A program made the translations under genes and the position numbers. A stretch of 64,000 nt of DNA from Pseudoblastomonas marina (GTDB taxonomy: Bacteria; Pseudomonadota; Alphaproteobacteria; Sphingomonadales; Sphingomonadaceae), in NCBI RefSeq assembly GCF_014641655.1, contig NZ_BMID01000001.1:1602427-1666426 (forward strand), given 5' to 3'. Shown here in pieces: positions 30,834-38,790 of this stretch. The notes under the pieces are model-generated. The model made no database searches and was not told the origin of the DNA. It saw nothing but the letters and a program-made list of their open reading frames with translations. Each line of letters begins with the position of its first letter. Position 1 is the first letter of the stretch.

Positions 30834-31035
30834 CAGAGCCCCCTCTGTCGTTTGACCTGAGAGATTACGCGGGAAATCCCGCGCTTACCCCTTCGGTGGC
30901 CACCCGTGAGCGGCGCTTTCCAGAGTTCGCATGCGCCCCGCGCGGTCCCTTGCGCCTGAGAGATTCCGGGGCGGTTGCTCCTTCGGCGTCTCTCGGTCCG
31001 GAATCCGAATCGAGAGCACTCTCCCGCGCGGTTCA
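30834..31035 (-). promoter_or_regulatory. Tandem glycine riboswitch
   Basis: Reading the minus strand, two copies of the glycine aptamer core are visible. The first has GGAGAG near 31027, then GCCGAAGGAGCAA and TCTCAGG. The second has ACCGAAGGGGTAAG, then TCTCAGGTCAAACGACAGAG. A linker joins them, and the second ends about 30 bases before the gcvT GTG. This is the classic cooperative two-aptamer design that turns on gcv operons when glycine is high. The expression platform between the second aptamer and the start contains a GC-rich palindrome (GCGGGTGCACCCGC) that could hide the ribosome site. Confidence 0.93.
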
Positions 31036-31085
31036 GCGATGCGCGATCACTGGCCGTGACCGCGATGGCTGTCAATCGCGAGGAA

Positions 31086-31775
31086 CTACGATTTCCGGCG
31101 AAAGCGCAGGGCCTGACGGCGGATTGCGTCATTGTCGTGGACCTGCCGCCCGCGCGCGGTCTCGCCGGCCAGTTGCAGCATGGCCTCGGCTACCATGCGC
31201 GCGGGGATCGAGCGGTACTGGCGATACTTGCCGTGGAGCAGCAGGTCGGTGAGTGGGCTGGCGAGGATTCCGAGCCGTTCCATTGTCCGCCGGTCGCCGC
31301 CGCGCGCGCCCCTGAGCAGCCCGGGACGCAGGATGTCGAGCCGCTCGAACCCGATTTCGCCCAGCGCCTTCTCGACCTCGCCCTTCACCCGGAGGTAGAA
31401 ATTCTTCGCATGCCGGTCCGCCCCGGTGGAGGAGACGACGATGGCGCGCGTCGCCCCGGCGGCGCGCGCGGCGCGGGCGCTGTCGAGCACCAGCCGCTCG
31501 TCGACCGCGCGGAACGCCTCTTCAGATTTGCCCGCCTGCCGCCAGGTCGTGCCGAGCGCGCAGGCGAAGACCTGCGGCGCGGTCGCGGCGATCGCGCTCG
31601 GCCAGTCGGCGGGATCGGCGAGCACCGCCTCCATCCGCGCACCGCGCGGAAAGGCGACCTCGCGCCGGATCACCGCGCTGAACCGATAGTCGCAGCGGCC
31701 GACGGCGGCGGCGATCATTTCCGATCCGACGAGGCCGGTCGCACCGACCAGAGTCAGCCGCACGGGATCAGACAT
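31086..31775 (-). CDS. NAD(P)H-binding SDR-like protein (TIP30/HTATIP2-like)
   Basis: 229 residues from the ATG at 31775. The Rossmann motif is LVGATGLVGSEMI near the N-terminus. FYLRVKGEVEKAL carries a YxxxK-like Y-L-R-V-K catalytic pair, followed by RLDILRPGLLRGAR. This matches atypical short-chain dehydrogenases of the NAD(P)H-binding family. Its start overlaps the end of dgt by eight bases. The substrate is unknown. Confidence 0.84.
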   Translation of the reverse strand: MSDPVRLTLVGATGLVGSEMIAAAVGRCDYRFSAVIRREVAFPRGARMEAVLADPADWPSAIAATAPQVFACALGTTWRQAGKSEEAFRAVDERLVLDSARAARAAGATRAIVVSSTGADRHAKNFYLRVKGEVEKALGEIGFERLDILRPGLLRGARGGDRRTMERLGILASPLTDLLLHGKYRQYRSIPARMVAEAMLQLAGETARGRQVHDNDAIRRQALRFRRKS

Positions 31776-32928
31776 TCTGCAATCCTTCGGGCGAAATGCC
31801 GGTGATTCGGCGATAGGCGTCGATGGCATAACGATCGGTCATCCCGGCGATGAAATCGGCGATGTGGCGCGCGCGTGCGGCGGCCTCCGCGGGCACGTCG
31901 CGCCAGCCCTCGGCCATCAGCGAGGGGTCGGCGGCATAAGCTTCGTATAGCACCTCGATCACGCCCTTCGCGGTGCGCGCCGCCGCCTGCTGCTCGGGGT
32001 GGTAGTAGACGGTCTCGTACATGAAGGATTTGAGCGCGCGTTCCTGCGCCGCGACCTCGTCCGAAAACCCGACAAGCTGGCGACCGGCGGCGCGCACGTC
32101 GGCGACGCAGTCGATCCCCGCGCAGCGCCTGCGGGTTTCCTCGAGCACGTCGTTGACCATCCAGCCGATCTGGCTGCGGACGAGCTCTCGCTGGCGCAAT
32201 TCGACCGAGGCATGCGGGAAGCGCCGCTCGATCGCCCGCCAGCGATCGGCGACGAAATCGAGCGCGAGCAGCTGGTCCATTTCTAGGAAGCCCGCGCGCA
32301 ACCCGTCGTCGATGTCGTGGTTGTCGTAGGCGATATCGTCCGAGATCGCCGCAATCTGTGCCTCGAGCGAGGGCCAGTCGCCGAGCGCGAGCGGATAGGC
32401 CTCGTCGAGCGCGGCGAGCGCCGGATCGGGATCGGCCACCGGCCCGTTATGCTTGGCCAGCCCCTCGAGCGACTCCCAGGTCAGGTTGAGGCCCGGATGC
32501 TCGATATAGGGGCTTTCGAGCCGCATCAGCGTGCGCAGTGTCTGCGCGTTGTGATCCCATCCGCCGCGGGTGAACAGCGCATCGTCCAAGGCCTTCTCGC
32601 CGGCATGGCCGAACGGGGGATGGCCGATATCGTGCGCCAGGCTCTGCGCCTCGGTCAGATCCTCGTCGAGCCCGAGCGTGCGTGCGATCGTGCGCGCGAC
32701 CTGCGCAACCTCGAGGCTGTGGGTCAGCCGCACGCGGTAGTGATCGCCGTCGGGCGCGACGAAGACCTGCGTCTTGTGCCGCAGCCGCCGGAACGCGATC
32801 GAATGCACGATCCGGTCGCGGTCGCGCTGGAACACGCTGCGGGGGCCGCGCTGGAGGTTCTCGTCGGCAAGGAATTCGCGCCCGCGAGTGGCTGCCGGGT
32901 CGCTCGCGAGATGGGACAGGTGTTTCAC
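31768..32928 (-). CDS. dgt: Deoxyguanosinetriphosphate triphosphohydrolase-like HD protein
   Basis: 386 residues from a GTG at 32928, seven bases after the racemase-like gene; the 32 codons upstream in this frame lie inside that gene. The HD-domain metal residues are in RVRLTHSLEVAQV, AHDIGHPPFGHAGE and SDDIAYDNHDIDDG. The enzyme cuts dNTPs to nucleoside and triphosphate and helps control dNTP pools. The length is that of the shorter dGTPase-like family 2 rather than E. coli Dgt (about 505). Confidence 0.93.
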   Translation of the reverse strand: MKHLSHLASDPAATRGREFLADENLQRGPRSVFQRDRDRIVHSIAFRRLRHKTQVFVAPDGDHYRVRLTHSLEVAQVARTIARTLGLDEDLTEAQSLAHDIGHPPFGHAGEKALDDALFTRGGWDHNAQTLRTLMRLESPYIEHPGLNLTWESLEGLAKHNGPVADPDPALAALDEAYPLALGDWPSLEAQIAAISDDIAYDNHDIDDGLRAGFLEMDQLLALDFVADRWRAIERRFPHASVELRQRELVRSQIGWMVNDVLEETRRRCAGIDCVADVRAAGRQLVGFSDEVAAQERALKSFMYETVYYHPEQQAAARTAKGVIEVLYEAYAADPSLMAEGWRDVPAEAAARARHIADFIAGMTDRYAIDAYRRITGISPEGLQNV

Positions 32929-32935
32929 CGCAGCC

Positions 32936-33628
32936 TCAGCCGCCCAGGATCCACTCCGCCCCGGCCTCGCAATGGATCGCCGTGCTGTCGTAGATCGGCA
33001 TGATGTTGGCATCGACGTCGACAATCATCTCGAGCTCGGTCGAGCCGAGGATGATCGCCTCCGCCCCGCGCCGCTCGAGATTGGTGATGATCGTCTTCAT
33101 GTCGCGCATCGAATCCTTGGTCGCCTTGCCGAGCATGAGCTCGGTATCGATGATCTCGTCGATCTCGGCGACGACCTCTTCCTCTGGCTCGATCAGCTGG
33201 AGGCCATGCTCGGTCAGGCGATCGCGATAGAAATTGCCGGTCATCACGTGGCGCGCGCCGAGCAGCGCGGCGACCCCGGAATCGTCGGCATTGACGCGAT
33301 CGGCGATCTCGTCGGCGACGTGGATCACGGGAATGTCGACCGCGGCCTGGATGTCGTCGTAGACCCGGTGCACCGAATTGGCGGCGATCAGGATCGCGGT
33401 CGCGCCCGCCTGTTCGAGACGCTTCGCGGATGGGGCGACGAAATCGGCCAATTCCTGCCAGCTGGTTTCGCGCACGAAACGACGCGGCTGCGCGAAATCG
33501 AGGCTTTCGATCAGCAGCGGCGCGCTGTGTTCGGTGCCGCGAGCCTTCTGGATCCGGCGATTGAGCTGCTCATAGTACATGCGGGTCGAGATCCAGCTCA
33601 TCCCGCCGATCAATCCGAGTTTGCGCAA
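32936..33628 (-). CDS. Aspartate/glutamate racemase-fold protein lacking both catalytic cysteines
   Basis: 230 residues with the full racemase fold: KLGLIGGMSWISTRMYYEQLN, then the two catalytic loops. Racemases of this family normally use two cysteines, one in a CNT-H motif and one in GCTE. Here the first loop reads IAANSVH (Ala83) and the second ILGSTELE (Ser196). I checked both codons on the DNA (GCC and TCG). Normal two-base proton exchange is therefore unlikely, and it may be a one-base enzyme of another kind or a binding protein. It sits at the head of a three-gene run with dgt and the NAD(P)-binding gene. Confidence 0.85.
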   Translation of the reverse strand: MRKLGLIGGMSWISTRMYYEQLNRRIQKARGTEHSAPLLIESLDFAQPRRFVRETSWQELADFVAPSAKRLEQAGATAILIAANSVHRVYDDIQAAVDIPVIHVADEIADRVNADDSGVAALLGARHVMTGNFYRDRLTEHGLQLIEPEEEVVAEIDEIIDTELMLGKATKDSMRDMKTIITNLERRGAEAIILGSTELEMIVDVDANIMPIYDSTAIHCEAGAEWILGG

Positions 33629-33664
33629 TCTTTCCTCCAGCGATTTTGCGCTGCCCTAGACAGG

Positions 33665-33699
33665 AAAGGGGCGGCGCGTCCAGCGACGCGCCGCCCCTA
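33665..33699 (-). terminator. Strong hairpin after the subtilase gene
   Basis: AGGGGCGGCGCGTC pairs perfectly over 14 bp with GACGCGCCGCCCCT around a four-base loop, about 20 bases after the subtilase stop. The T run on the minus strand is short (TTT then CCTG), so termination may be partial or the hairpin may protect the 3' end. Confidence 0.7.
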
Positions 33700-33720
33700 A
33701 TCCTCATTCACGTGATGCGA

Positions 33721-34827
33721 TCAGCGCACGCCAATCGTATCGGGGTTGCCGTCCGGGTCCCCCGAGACGGTGCCGTCAGCGCGAATTCCGCCGAGCAGCA
33801 GGATGCCGGCAGCGTGCGGAGACGCCATCGACGTGCCCGAAAGCGTGGCGTAACCGCCGTCCTTGTAGGTCGACAGGATCGCCGAACCCGGTTCCGCGAA
33901 GTCGACCGGCGGGTTGCCGTAGTTCGAGAAGCTCGACCAGTTGTCGCCCTGGGCGAAGGACGAGATCGTGTAGACGTTCGGACCGTTGGCCGAGGCCGGC
34001 GACTTGGTCGCCGCATCGGTGCTCTCGTTGCCGGCCGCGAGCACGAACTTGACCCCGGTCGCCGCCGCAGCTTCGACCGCCGCATTGAGCTCTGCGCTGT
34101 AACCGCCGCCGAGGCTCATATTGGCAACGTCGCCATTCGAGCCGTTGGCCGCGACGTAGTCGATCCCCGCGATGACGCCCGAATAGGAGCCCGAACCGCG
34201 GCGATCGAGTACCTTGACCGCGACGACGGTGGTGCCCGGAGCGACGCCGACGACGCCGATGCCGTTGTCGATCGCGGCGACCGTACCCGCAACGTGCGTG
34301 CCGTGGCCGTTGAGGTCGTCCGCGCTCTTGTCGCGCGTGTAATTGACCGAGCGCGACACATCGACATTGAGGTCGGGGTGGTCGAGATCGATCCCGCTAT
34401 CGATGATCCAGGCGGTGGCCGAGCTGGTCCCGCCCGGTCCCCCGACGCGGGCGATGCCCCACGGCGTGGTCTGGGCCGGATCGCTCCCGCCACCACCGCC
34501 GCCGGGCTTGCCCCTGCCCTGCAGGACGATCTTGGCGACCTGGTCCTGTTCGCAATTCTTGATCTTGCCCATCGCCTGGAGGCGCGCCGCGCCCTGGGCG
34601 GAAATGTTCACGGCGAACCCACGGATCGAGTGTTCGTAAACGAACTTGACCTGCCCGCCCTGGGCGTTGGCCGAGCGCACCGCTTCGGCGCGCACCTGCC
34701 CCTTGTTCACCTGCGCCTTGTCGAACGAACAGATATAGCTGTTGGGGATCGCCTGTGCGGCGGCCGGGGTTGCGGCGCACAGGGCACCGGTTGCGGCCGC
34801 GAGGCCGAGTAAAATCTTGGTATTCAT
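33721..34827 (-). CDS. Secreted subtilisin-like (S8) serine protease
   Basis: 368 residues. A signal peptide of about 25 residues (ends PAAAQA) is followed by an N-terminal inhibitor-like propeptide (about 28-105) with two cysteines and a Gly-rich linker GKPGGGGGGS. The catalytic domain has D143 in IIDSGID, H175 in NGHGTHVAG, N267 in AAGNES and S333 in SGTSMASPH. All four are intact, so it should be an active exported protease. It ends soon after the Ser box, without a C-terminal anchor. It is a single gene, with 151 bases of AT-richer DNA upstream that may hold its promoter. Confidence 0.94.
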   Translation of the reverse strand: MNTKILLGLAAATGALCAATPAAAQAIPNSYICSFDKAQVNKGQVRAEAVRSANAQGGQVKFVYEHSIRGFAVNISAQGAARLQAMGKIKNCEQDQVAKIVLQGRGKPGGGGGGSDPAQTTPWGIARVGGPGGTSSATAWIIDSGIDLDHPDLNVDVSRSVNYTRDKSADDLNGHGTHVAGTVAAIDNGIGVVGVAPGTTVVAVKVLDRRGSGSYSGVIAGIDYVAANGSNGDVANMSLGGGYSAELNAAVEAAAATGVKFVLAAGNESTDAATKSPASANGPNVYTISSFAQGDNWSSFSNYGNPPVDFAEPGSAILSTYKDGGYATLSGTSMASPHAAGILLLGGIRADGTVSGDPDGNPDTIGVR

Positions 34828-34978
34828 GTAGACCCTCCAATTGCCCCCGCAGAACGCAGGGTTTCAGTCCCGTCGATCGAAATCAACACCGGCCAATCTC
34901 ACAATTTGATTGCGCCGAGTCCACCTCGAATTTGCCGTTTGGGTATAAAAAACGGAATACCGATGAAACTTTCTTTCA

Positions 34979-35941
34979 TCACTTTGGTGCGGGAGAAGGG
35001 TAAACGGTTTTTAGCCATGTTCTGAGATCGGCAAGCGAGCGTTTCGGCGTCTCCTCCATCGGCAGATGGCCGATGCCCGGATAGATCGCGAGCGTGCTCT
35101 GCGGCAGGCGCTCGTCGTACCAGCGCGCCGCCGCGACCGGGATCAGCGCATCCTCCTCGCCCCAGATGACCAGGGTCGGGATCTCGAGCGCGGCAACAGC
35201 CTTCGCATCGAAAGCCATGCGCGCATTCGAGAAACGCGCGCGGGTGGCGGCTCGGTTGCCGGGGTAGCGCGCGAGTTCCCAATAGCGGTCGACCGCTTCG
35301 GGCGTGACCACCGCCTGGTTGGAGACGCTTTGCGACAGGCTTCGCTCGACGAGCGAGCGCGGCAGGAGCTGGCTCATGGCGGCGCCGATGACGGGCATGC
35401 GCGCGATCGTGAAGGCGAGATTGCCCCCGCCCTCGCGCTCGACCGGGGCGCCCGCGGCGTCGACGAGGACCAGCCCGTCGAGCCGGCCGGGATGTTCCAT
35501 CGCATAGCCCGCCGCGATCCAGCCGCCCATTGAATTGCCGCCGAGGACGAAGCGCTCAAGACCCAGCTCGTCGACGACCAAGTCGAGGTCGGCGACGAAA
35601 TCCTCGAGCGCATAGCTATCGCGCGCGCCCGGGCCGGTCAGGCCGTGGCCGCGCTGGTCGAAGCGGATCACGCGATAATCCTCGCGCAGCCCGTCGACCC
35701 ATGCCTGCCAGGTGTGCAGGTCCGCATTCGAGCCGTGGAGCAGCACGATCGCGGGCGCATCGCGCGGGCCTTCGTCGCGCAGGTGGACGGTCATGTCGTT
35801 CTCGAGGGTCACGAATTGCGAGGGCGCACCGCCATATTTGGCGCGCATTTCGGTCGCATCGGTGTCGGGCGTGCGGAGCACGAGGAAGGCGACCACGAGC
35901 ACCGCCGCCAAGGCGCCGAGGACACGCCAGAACCACTTCAT
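34979..35941 (-). CDS. Membrane-anchored alpha/beta hydrolase
   Basis: 320 residues. One N-terminal membrane segment (about 5-22) anchors a periplasmic alpha/beta-hydrolase domain with LLHGSNADLHTW (oxyanion), S137 in GGNSMGGW, the acid in WGEEDALIP and His in PGIGHLPMEE. The substrate is unknown. Its ATG overlaps the stop of the upstream diheme cytochrome gene (ATGA), so the two are translationally coupled and probably function together. Confidence 0.9.
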   Translation of the reverse strand: MKWFWRVLGALAAVLVVAFLVLRTPDTDATEMRAKYGGAPSQFVTLENDMTVHLRDEGPRDAPAIVLLHGSNADLHTWQAWVDGLREDYRVIRFDQRGHGLTGPGARDSYALEDFVADLDLVVDELGLERFVLGGNSMGGWIAAGYAMEHPGRLDGLVLVDAAGAPVEREGGGNLAFTIARMPVIGAAMSQLLPRSLVERSLSQSVSNQAVVTPEAVDRYWELARYPGNRAATRARFSNARMAFDAKAVAALEIPTLVIWGEEDALIPVAAARWYDERLPQSTLAIYPGIGHLPMEETPKRSLADLRTWLKTVYPSPAPK

Positions 35942-36954
35942 TGGTCCATTCCCTCAATCCACGCGCGCACGGCGGCAACGCCTTCCTCGTCGACGGTCGA
36001 CCTGCCGAGTTCGGGCATCGCAACCCCCGGCTCGAGGCTTTTCATCCGGTGGAGGATGATCGAAGCGGCGGGATCGCCCGGCGCGATCGAAAAGGCCAGT
36101 CCGCCCGAACCGCGCCCCGCGGCGACGGGGCGCTTCCGGATGCCGATCTTCACTGGATCGTCCTGCTCCCAGCGCAGGTCGAGCCCCGAATTCGAGGCCG
36201 ATCCGCCGGGGCGGTGGCAATGGGCGCAATTGACGTCGAGATAGGCGCGCGCGGCCGCTTCGGGCGTGGCCTCCTTCCGCGCTTCCCACAGCGGCAGGCG
36301 GACTGCGACCTTCGGCAGGGCATCGAGCGTATCGGCTTCGTAGCGGCCGGCCAGCCATTGATCCGACAGGTTGCGCGCCTTTGGTCCGATCGGCACCACC
36401 GCGCCGTCGACCGAGTGGCATTCCTTGCATTGGTTCTTGTTCGGCACGCGGTAGCTGATCGCCTCGCCCTGCGGCGTCACGACCTCGACCCGCGCCCCGG
36501 CCAGCGCCAGCTTCGCGTCGGTCTGCTCCTCGTTCCACAGATAGGGCAGCGCCAGCCAGCCATCCGCGCGGTGAAGCAGCACCCGCGTTTCGATCAGGCG
36601 CCGTTCGTCGCCCTCGCCGAAGGCGAAGGTCTTGATCAACGCGCTGCCGACGGGGAAGCCGAGCAGGCCCTCTCCGTCCGCCGACAACTGCGTGCCCTCC
36701 GGAATGTAGGCGAAGCGCAGTTTGTCCGCCCCGTCCGACCACAACGGCGTGTTCAAGCGATAGGGCACCACCTGCCAGGTCGGGTTCTGCTCGCGCAGGT
36801 CGGTGAAGAAGGCATATTCGGACAGCAGGCGCGGCATGCCCTCCATCACCGCGACGTCGCTGACGGGCGCCATTGCCGTCTGGGGTGTGCGCGGCGCGGC
36901 GACCGCCGCGGTCGCCAGCGCCAGCGAGGCCAGCAGGGCGGCGCGCGCGATCAC
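35938..36954 (-). CDS. SO2930/HNE_0200-family diheme c-type cytochrome
   Basis: 338 residues from a GTG at 36954 that overlaps the TGA of the upstream beta-helix gene (GTGA). The signal peptide ends near AVAAPRT (residue 20). Two heme c sites, CKECH (176-180) and CAHCH (243-247), sit in the middle of the protein. FFTDLREQNPTWQVVPYRLNTPLWSDGA is characteristic of this family (I recall TIGR03806). In other genomes it is paired with the beta-helix protein found here. Electron partner and reaction are unknown. Confidence 0.9.
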   Translation of the reverse strand: MIARAALLASLALATAAVAAPRTPQTAMAPVSDVAVMEGMPRLLSEYAFFTDLREQNPTWQVVPYRLNTPLWSDGADKLRFAYIPEGTQLSADGEGLLGFPVGSALIKTFAFGEGDERRLIETRVLLHRADGWLALPYLWNEEQTDAKLALAGARVEVVTPQGEAISYRVPNKNQCKECHSVDGAVVPIGPKARNLSDQWLAGRYEADTLDALPKVAVRLPLWEARKEATPEAAARAYLDVNCAHCHRPGGSASNSGLDLRWEQDDPVKIGIRKRPVAAGRGSGGLAFSIAPGDPAASIILHRMKSLEPGVAMPELGRSTVDEEGVAAVRAWIEGMDQ

Positions 36955-38165
36955 TTCAGCCGCGCCTCGAGTTCTTCCGGGGCGCCCCAGCCCTCGATGC
37001 TCCAGCCCTGACCGTATGCGGGCGCATCGAGCGGCCCGGGCTGCGCTTCCTCGATCCGCTGGCCCTGGCGCTGAAGGTTGAGCGTCCAGCCCGTGAGGTC
37101 GGGATGGACCAGCAGCGCGAAGCGTTCCTCGTTCTCCTCGAGGCCGTCCCACAGGATCGGCGGAAGTTTGCCGCCGAACGCGGCGACAAGCATCTCGCCG
37201 CCTTCGATATCGGGATCGGTGCCGCCTTCGCCCAGCACGTTGTCGGCGACCACCACGTCGCGCGGATAGGGATTGTAGTCCGGATCGTCGAACGAGAGCG
37301 GGTAGGCGATCACCATGACCTCGGCGGTCTCGTTGCCGCGGATGAGATTATCCTGCAGCCAGACGTTCTCGTTCGCCATCACCATCACCCCGGTGCCGCG
37401 TCGTACGCTGGCGACGATATTGCCCGCGGGCGCGAAATTTTCGGTGTCGTTGGCGATCACCAGGTTGTTGCGGATCAGCACGTTGCCGCCGCCCATCACC
37501 GGCAGGTTCGGCAGGTCGAAGACGAGGATGCCGCCGGTGTTGCGGGACACGAAATTGCCCTCGACGATCGCGTCGCGGCTGTTCTCGATCTCGATCCCGG
37601 CGACGTTGTCGGTCGCGACCGAATTGCGCACGGTGATCTTCGACGACTGGCCGACATAGATGCCGGCATCCGACGCGCCCGAGACCTCGCTCGCATCGAC
37701 CAGCACGCCGGTGCTCTCGACCGGGTAGATGCCGTAAGCGCCATTGTTCTCGTCGGGCCCGCGGGTCCAGGTGACGCGGATCGCGTGATAGACGATATTG
37801 TCCGCACCCTTCGACTTGATCCCGTCGCCCTTGGGGTTCTCGACCGCGAAATCGCGCAGGGTGACGTTGTCCGAGGTGACCAGCAGCCCCTCGCCCGCGC
37901 CCTGCTGGCCGCTGAAATCGAGCACCGAGGCCTGCATTCCCGCGCCGCGCAGCGTCACCCCGTCAACATCGAGGCTGAGCCCGTCGGAGAGCGCGTAGCG
38001 CCCCGGCTCGAGCACGATCTCGTCGCCGGGCTCGGCTAGGATCAGCGCTTCCTGCAGGCGTTCCTGCGCGCCCTCGCCCGGCGCGATCATGTGCGTATCG
38101 GCGAGCGCCGGCGTGGCGACGAGGAGCGCGGGCAGTGCGATGGCGGCAAACAGCGATCTGGTCAC
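36951..38165 (-). CDS. Parallel beta-helix repeat protein (partner of SO2930-type cytochrome)
   Basis: 404 residues from a GTG at 38165, preceded by GGGGAGAGG; earlier codons in frame are not needed, since the GTG begins the signal peptide (ends PALAD, about residue 22). The body is a right-handed beta-helix with many N/V/I rungs such as SSKITVRNSVATDNVAGIEI and GGILVFDLPN. This matches the family I recall as TIGR03805. Related folds bind or cut polysaccharides, but no catalytic residues can be assigned. It is the first gene of a three-gene operon with the diheme cytochrome and the hydrolase. Confidence 0.88.
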   Translation of the reverse strand: MTRSLFAAIALPALLVATPALADTHMIAPGEGAQERLQEALILAEPGDEIVLEPGRYALSDGLSLDVDGVTLRGAGMQASVLDFSGQQGAGEGLLVTSDNVTLRDFAVENPKGDGIKSKGADNIVYHAIRVTWTRGPDENNGAYGIYPVESTGVLVDASEVSGASDAGIYVGQSSKITVRNSVATDNVAGIEIENSRDAIVEGNFVSRNTGGILVFDLPNLPVMGGGNVLIRNNLVIANDTENFAPAGNIVASVRRGTGVMVMANENVWLQDNLIRGNETAEVMVIAYPLSFDDPDYNPYPRDVVVADNVLGEGGTDPDIEGGEMLVAAFGGKLPPILWDGLEENEERFALLVHPDLTGWTLNLQRQGQRIEEAQPGPLDAPAYGQGWSIEGWGAPEELEARLK

Positions 38166-38243
38166 GAACCTCTCCCCAAGGTTTTCAATTGCAATGCATC
38201 TTATTGCTCCTGCCATCCGTATAGGCAAGCGAAGGAGATTCTA

Positions 38244-38684
38244 ATGACGCTTGCCCGTTTCGCCGCATTCGCCGCCCCCGCCCCCGCCCTCGCCCTTGCC
38301 GTCCTTGGCGCTGGCCCCTCCACTGCCGAAGCCCCGCAAGCCTCGATCGCGGGCGACTGGAAGACCGAGGATGGCAAGAGCGTAATCCGGCTCTACCCGT
38401 GCGGCGATGCCTTCTGCGGTCGGATCCAGCGCTTCCTCGTGGCCGAACCGGCGGGCGGCGCGCGCGACACGAAGAATCCCGATGCGGACAAGCGCGACCG
38501 CAAGCTGAAAGGCCTGCGGATCTTCTGGGACCTCGCCCCCGATGGCGACGATTTCGAAGGGCGCGGCTATTCGCCCGAGGACGGGCGGTATTTCAGGGCG
38601 CAGGTCAAGCGCGAGGGCGCGAAACTGCGCGTGCGCGGCTGCGTCGCGGTGTTCTGCAAGACGCAGGTGTGGACCAAGGCCTGA
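38244..38684 (+). CDS. DUF2147 periplasmic protein
   Basis: 146 residues from the ATG at 38244, with GAAGGAG eight bases upstream. A signal peptide of about 28 residues is followed by the DUF2147 pattern: GDWKTEDGKSVIRLYPCGDAFCGRI, GLRIFWDL, GYSPEDGRYFRAQV and a C-terminal pair in RGCVAVFCKTQVW. Four cysteines suggest disulfides in the periplasm. The role of DUF2147 is unknown. It is divergent from the beta-helix operon. Confidence 0.88.
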   Translation: MTLARFAAFAAPAPALALAVLGAGPSTAEAPQASIAGDWKTEDGKSVIRLYPCGDAFCGRIQRFLVAEPAGGARDTKNPDADKRDRKLKGLRIFWDLAPDGDDFEGRGYSPEDGRYFRAQVKREGAKLRVRGCVAVFCKTQVWTKA

Positions 38685-38704
38685 GGCGCAAGATCGTCAT
38701 CCCC

Positions 38705-38762
38705 GCGAAGGCGGGAATCCAGGGCGATGGTGCGCCAAGCTATTCTGGATTCCCGCCTGCGC
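38705..38762. repeat. Extragenic palindromic repeat, copy 1
   Basis: GCGAAGGCGGGAATCCAG (38705-38722) is the near-inverse of CTGGATTCCCGCCTGCGC (38745-38762). It lies between the ends of convergent DUF2147 and pntB, and the same sequence family recurs at 46133 and 53979. It may serve as a two-sided terminator. Confidence 0.75.
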
Positions 38763-38790
38763 GGCAATAACGACGTGGGAGGCCTGGGCC

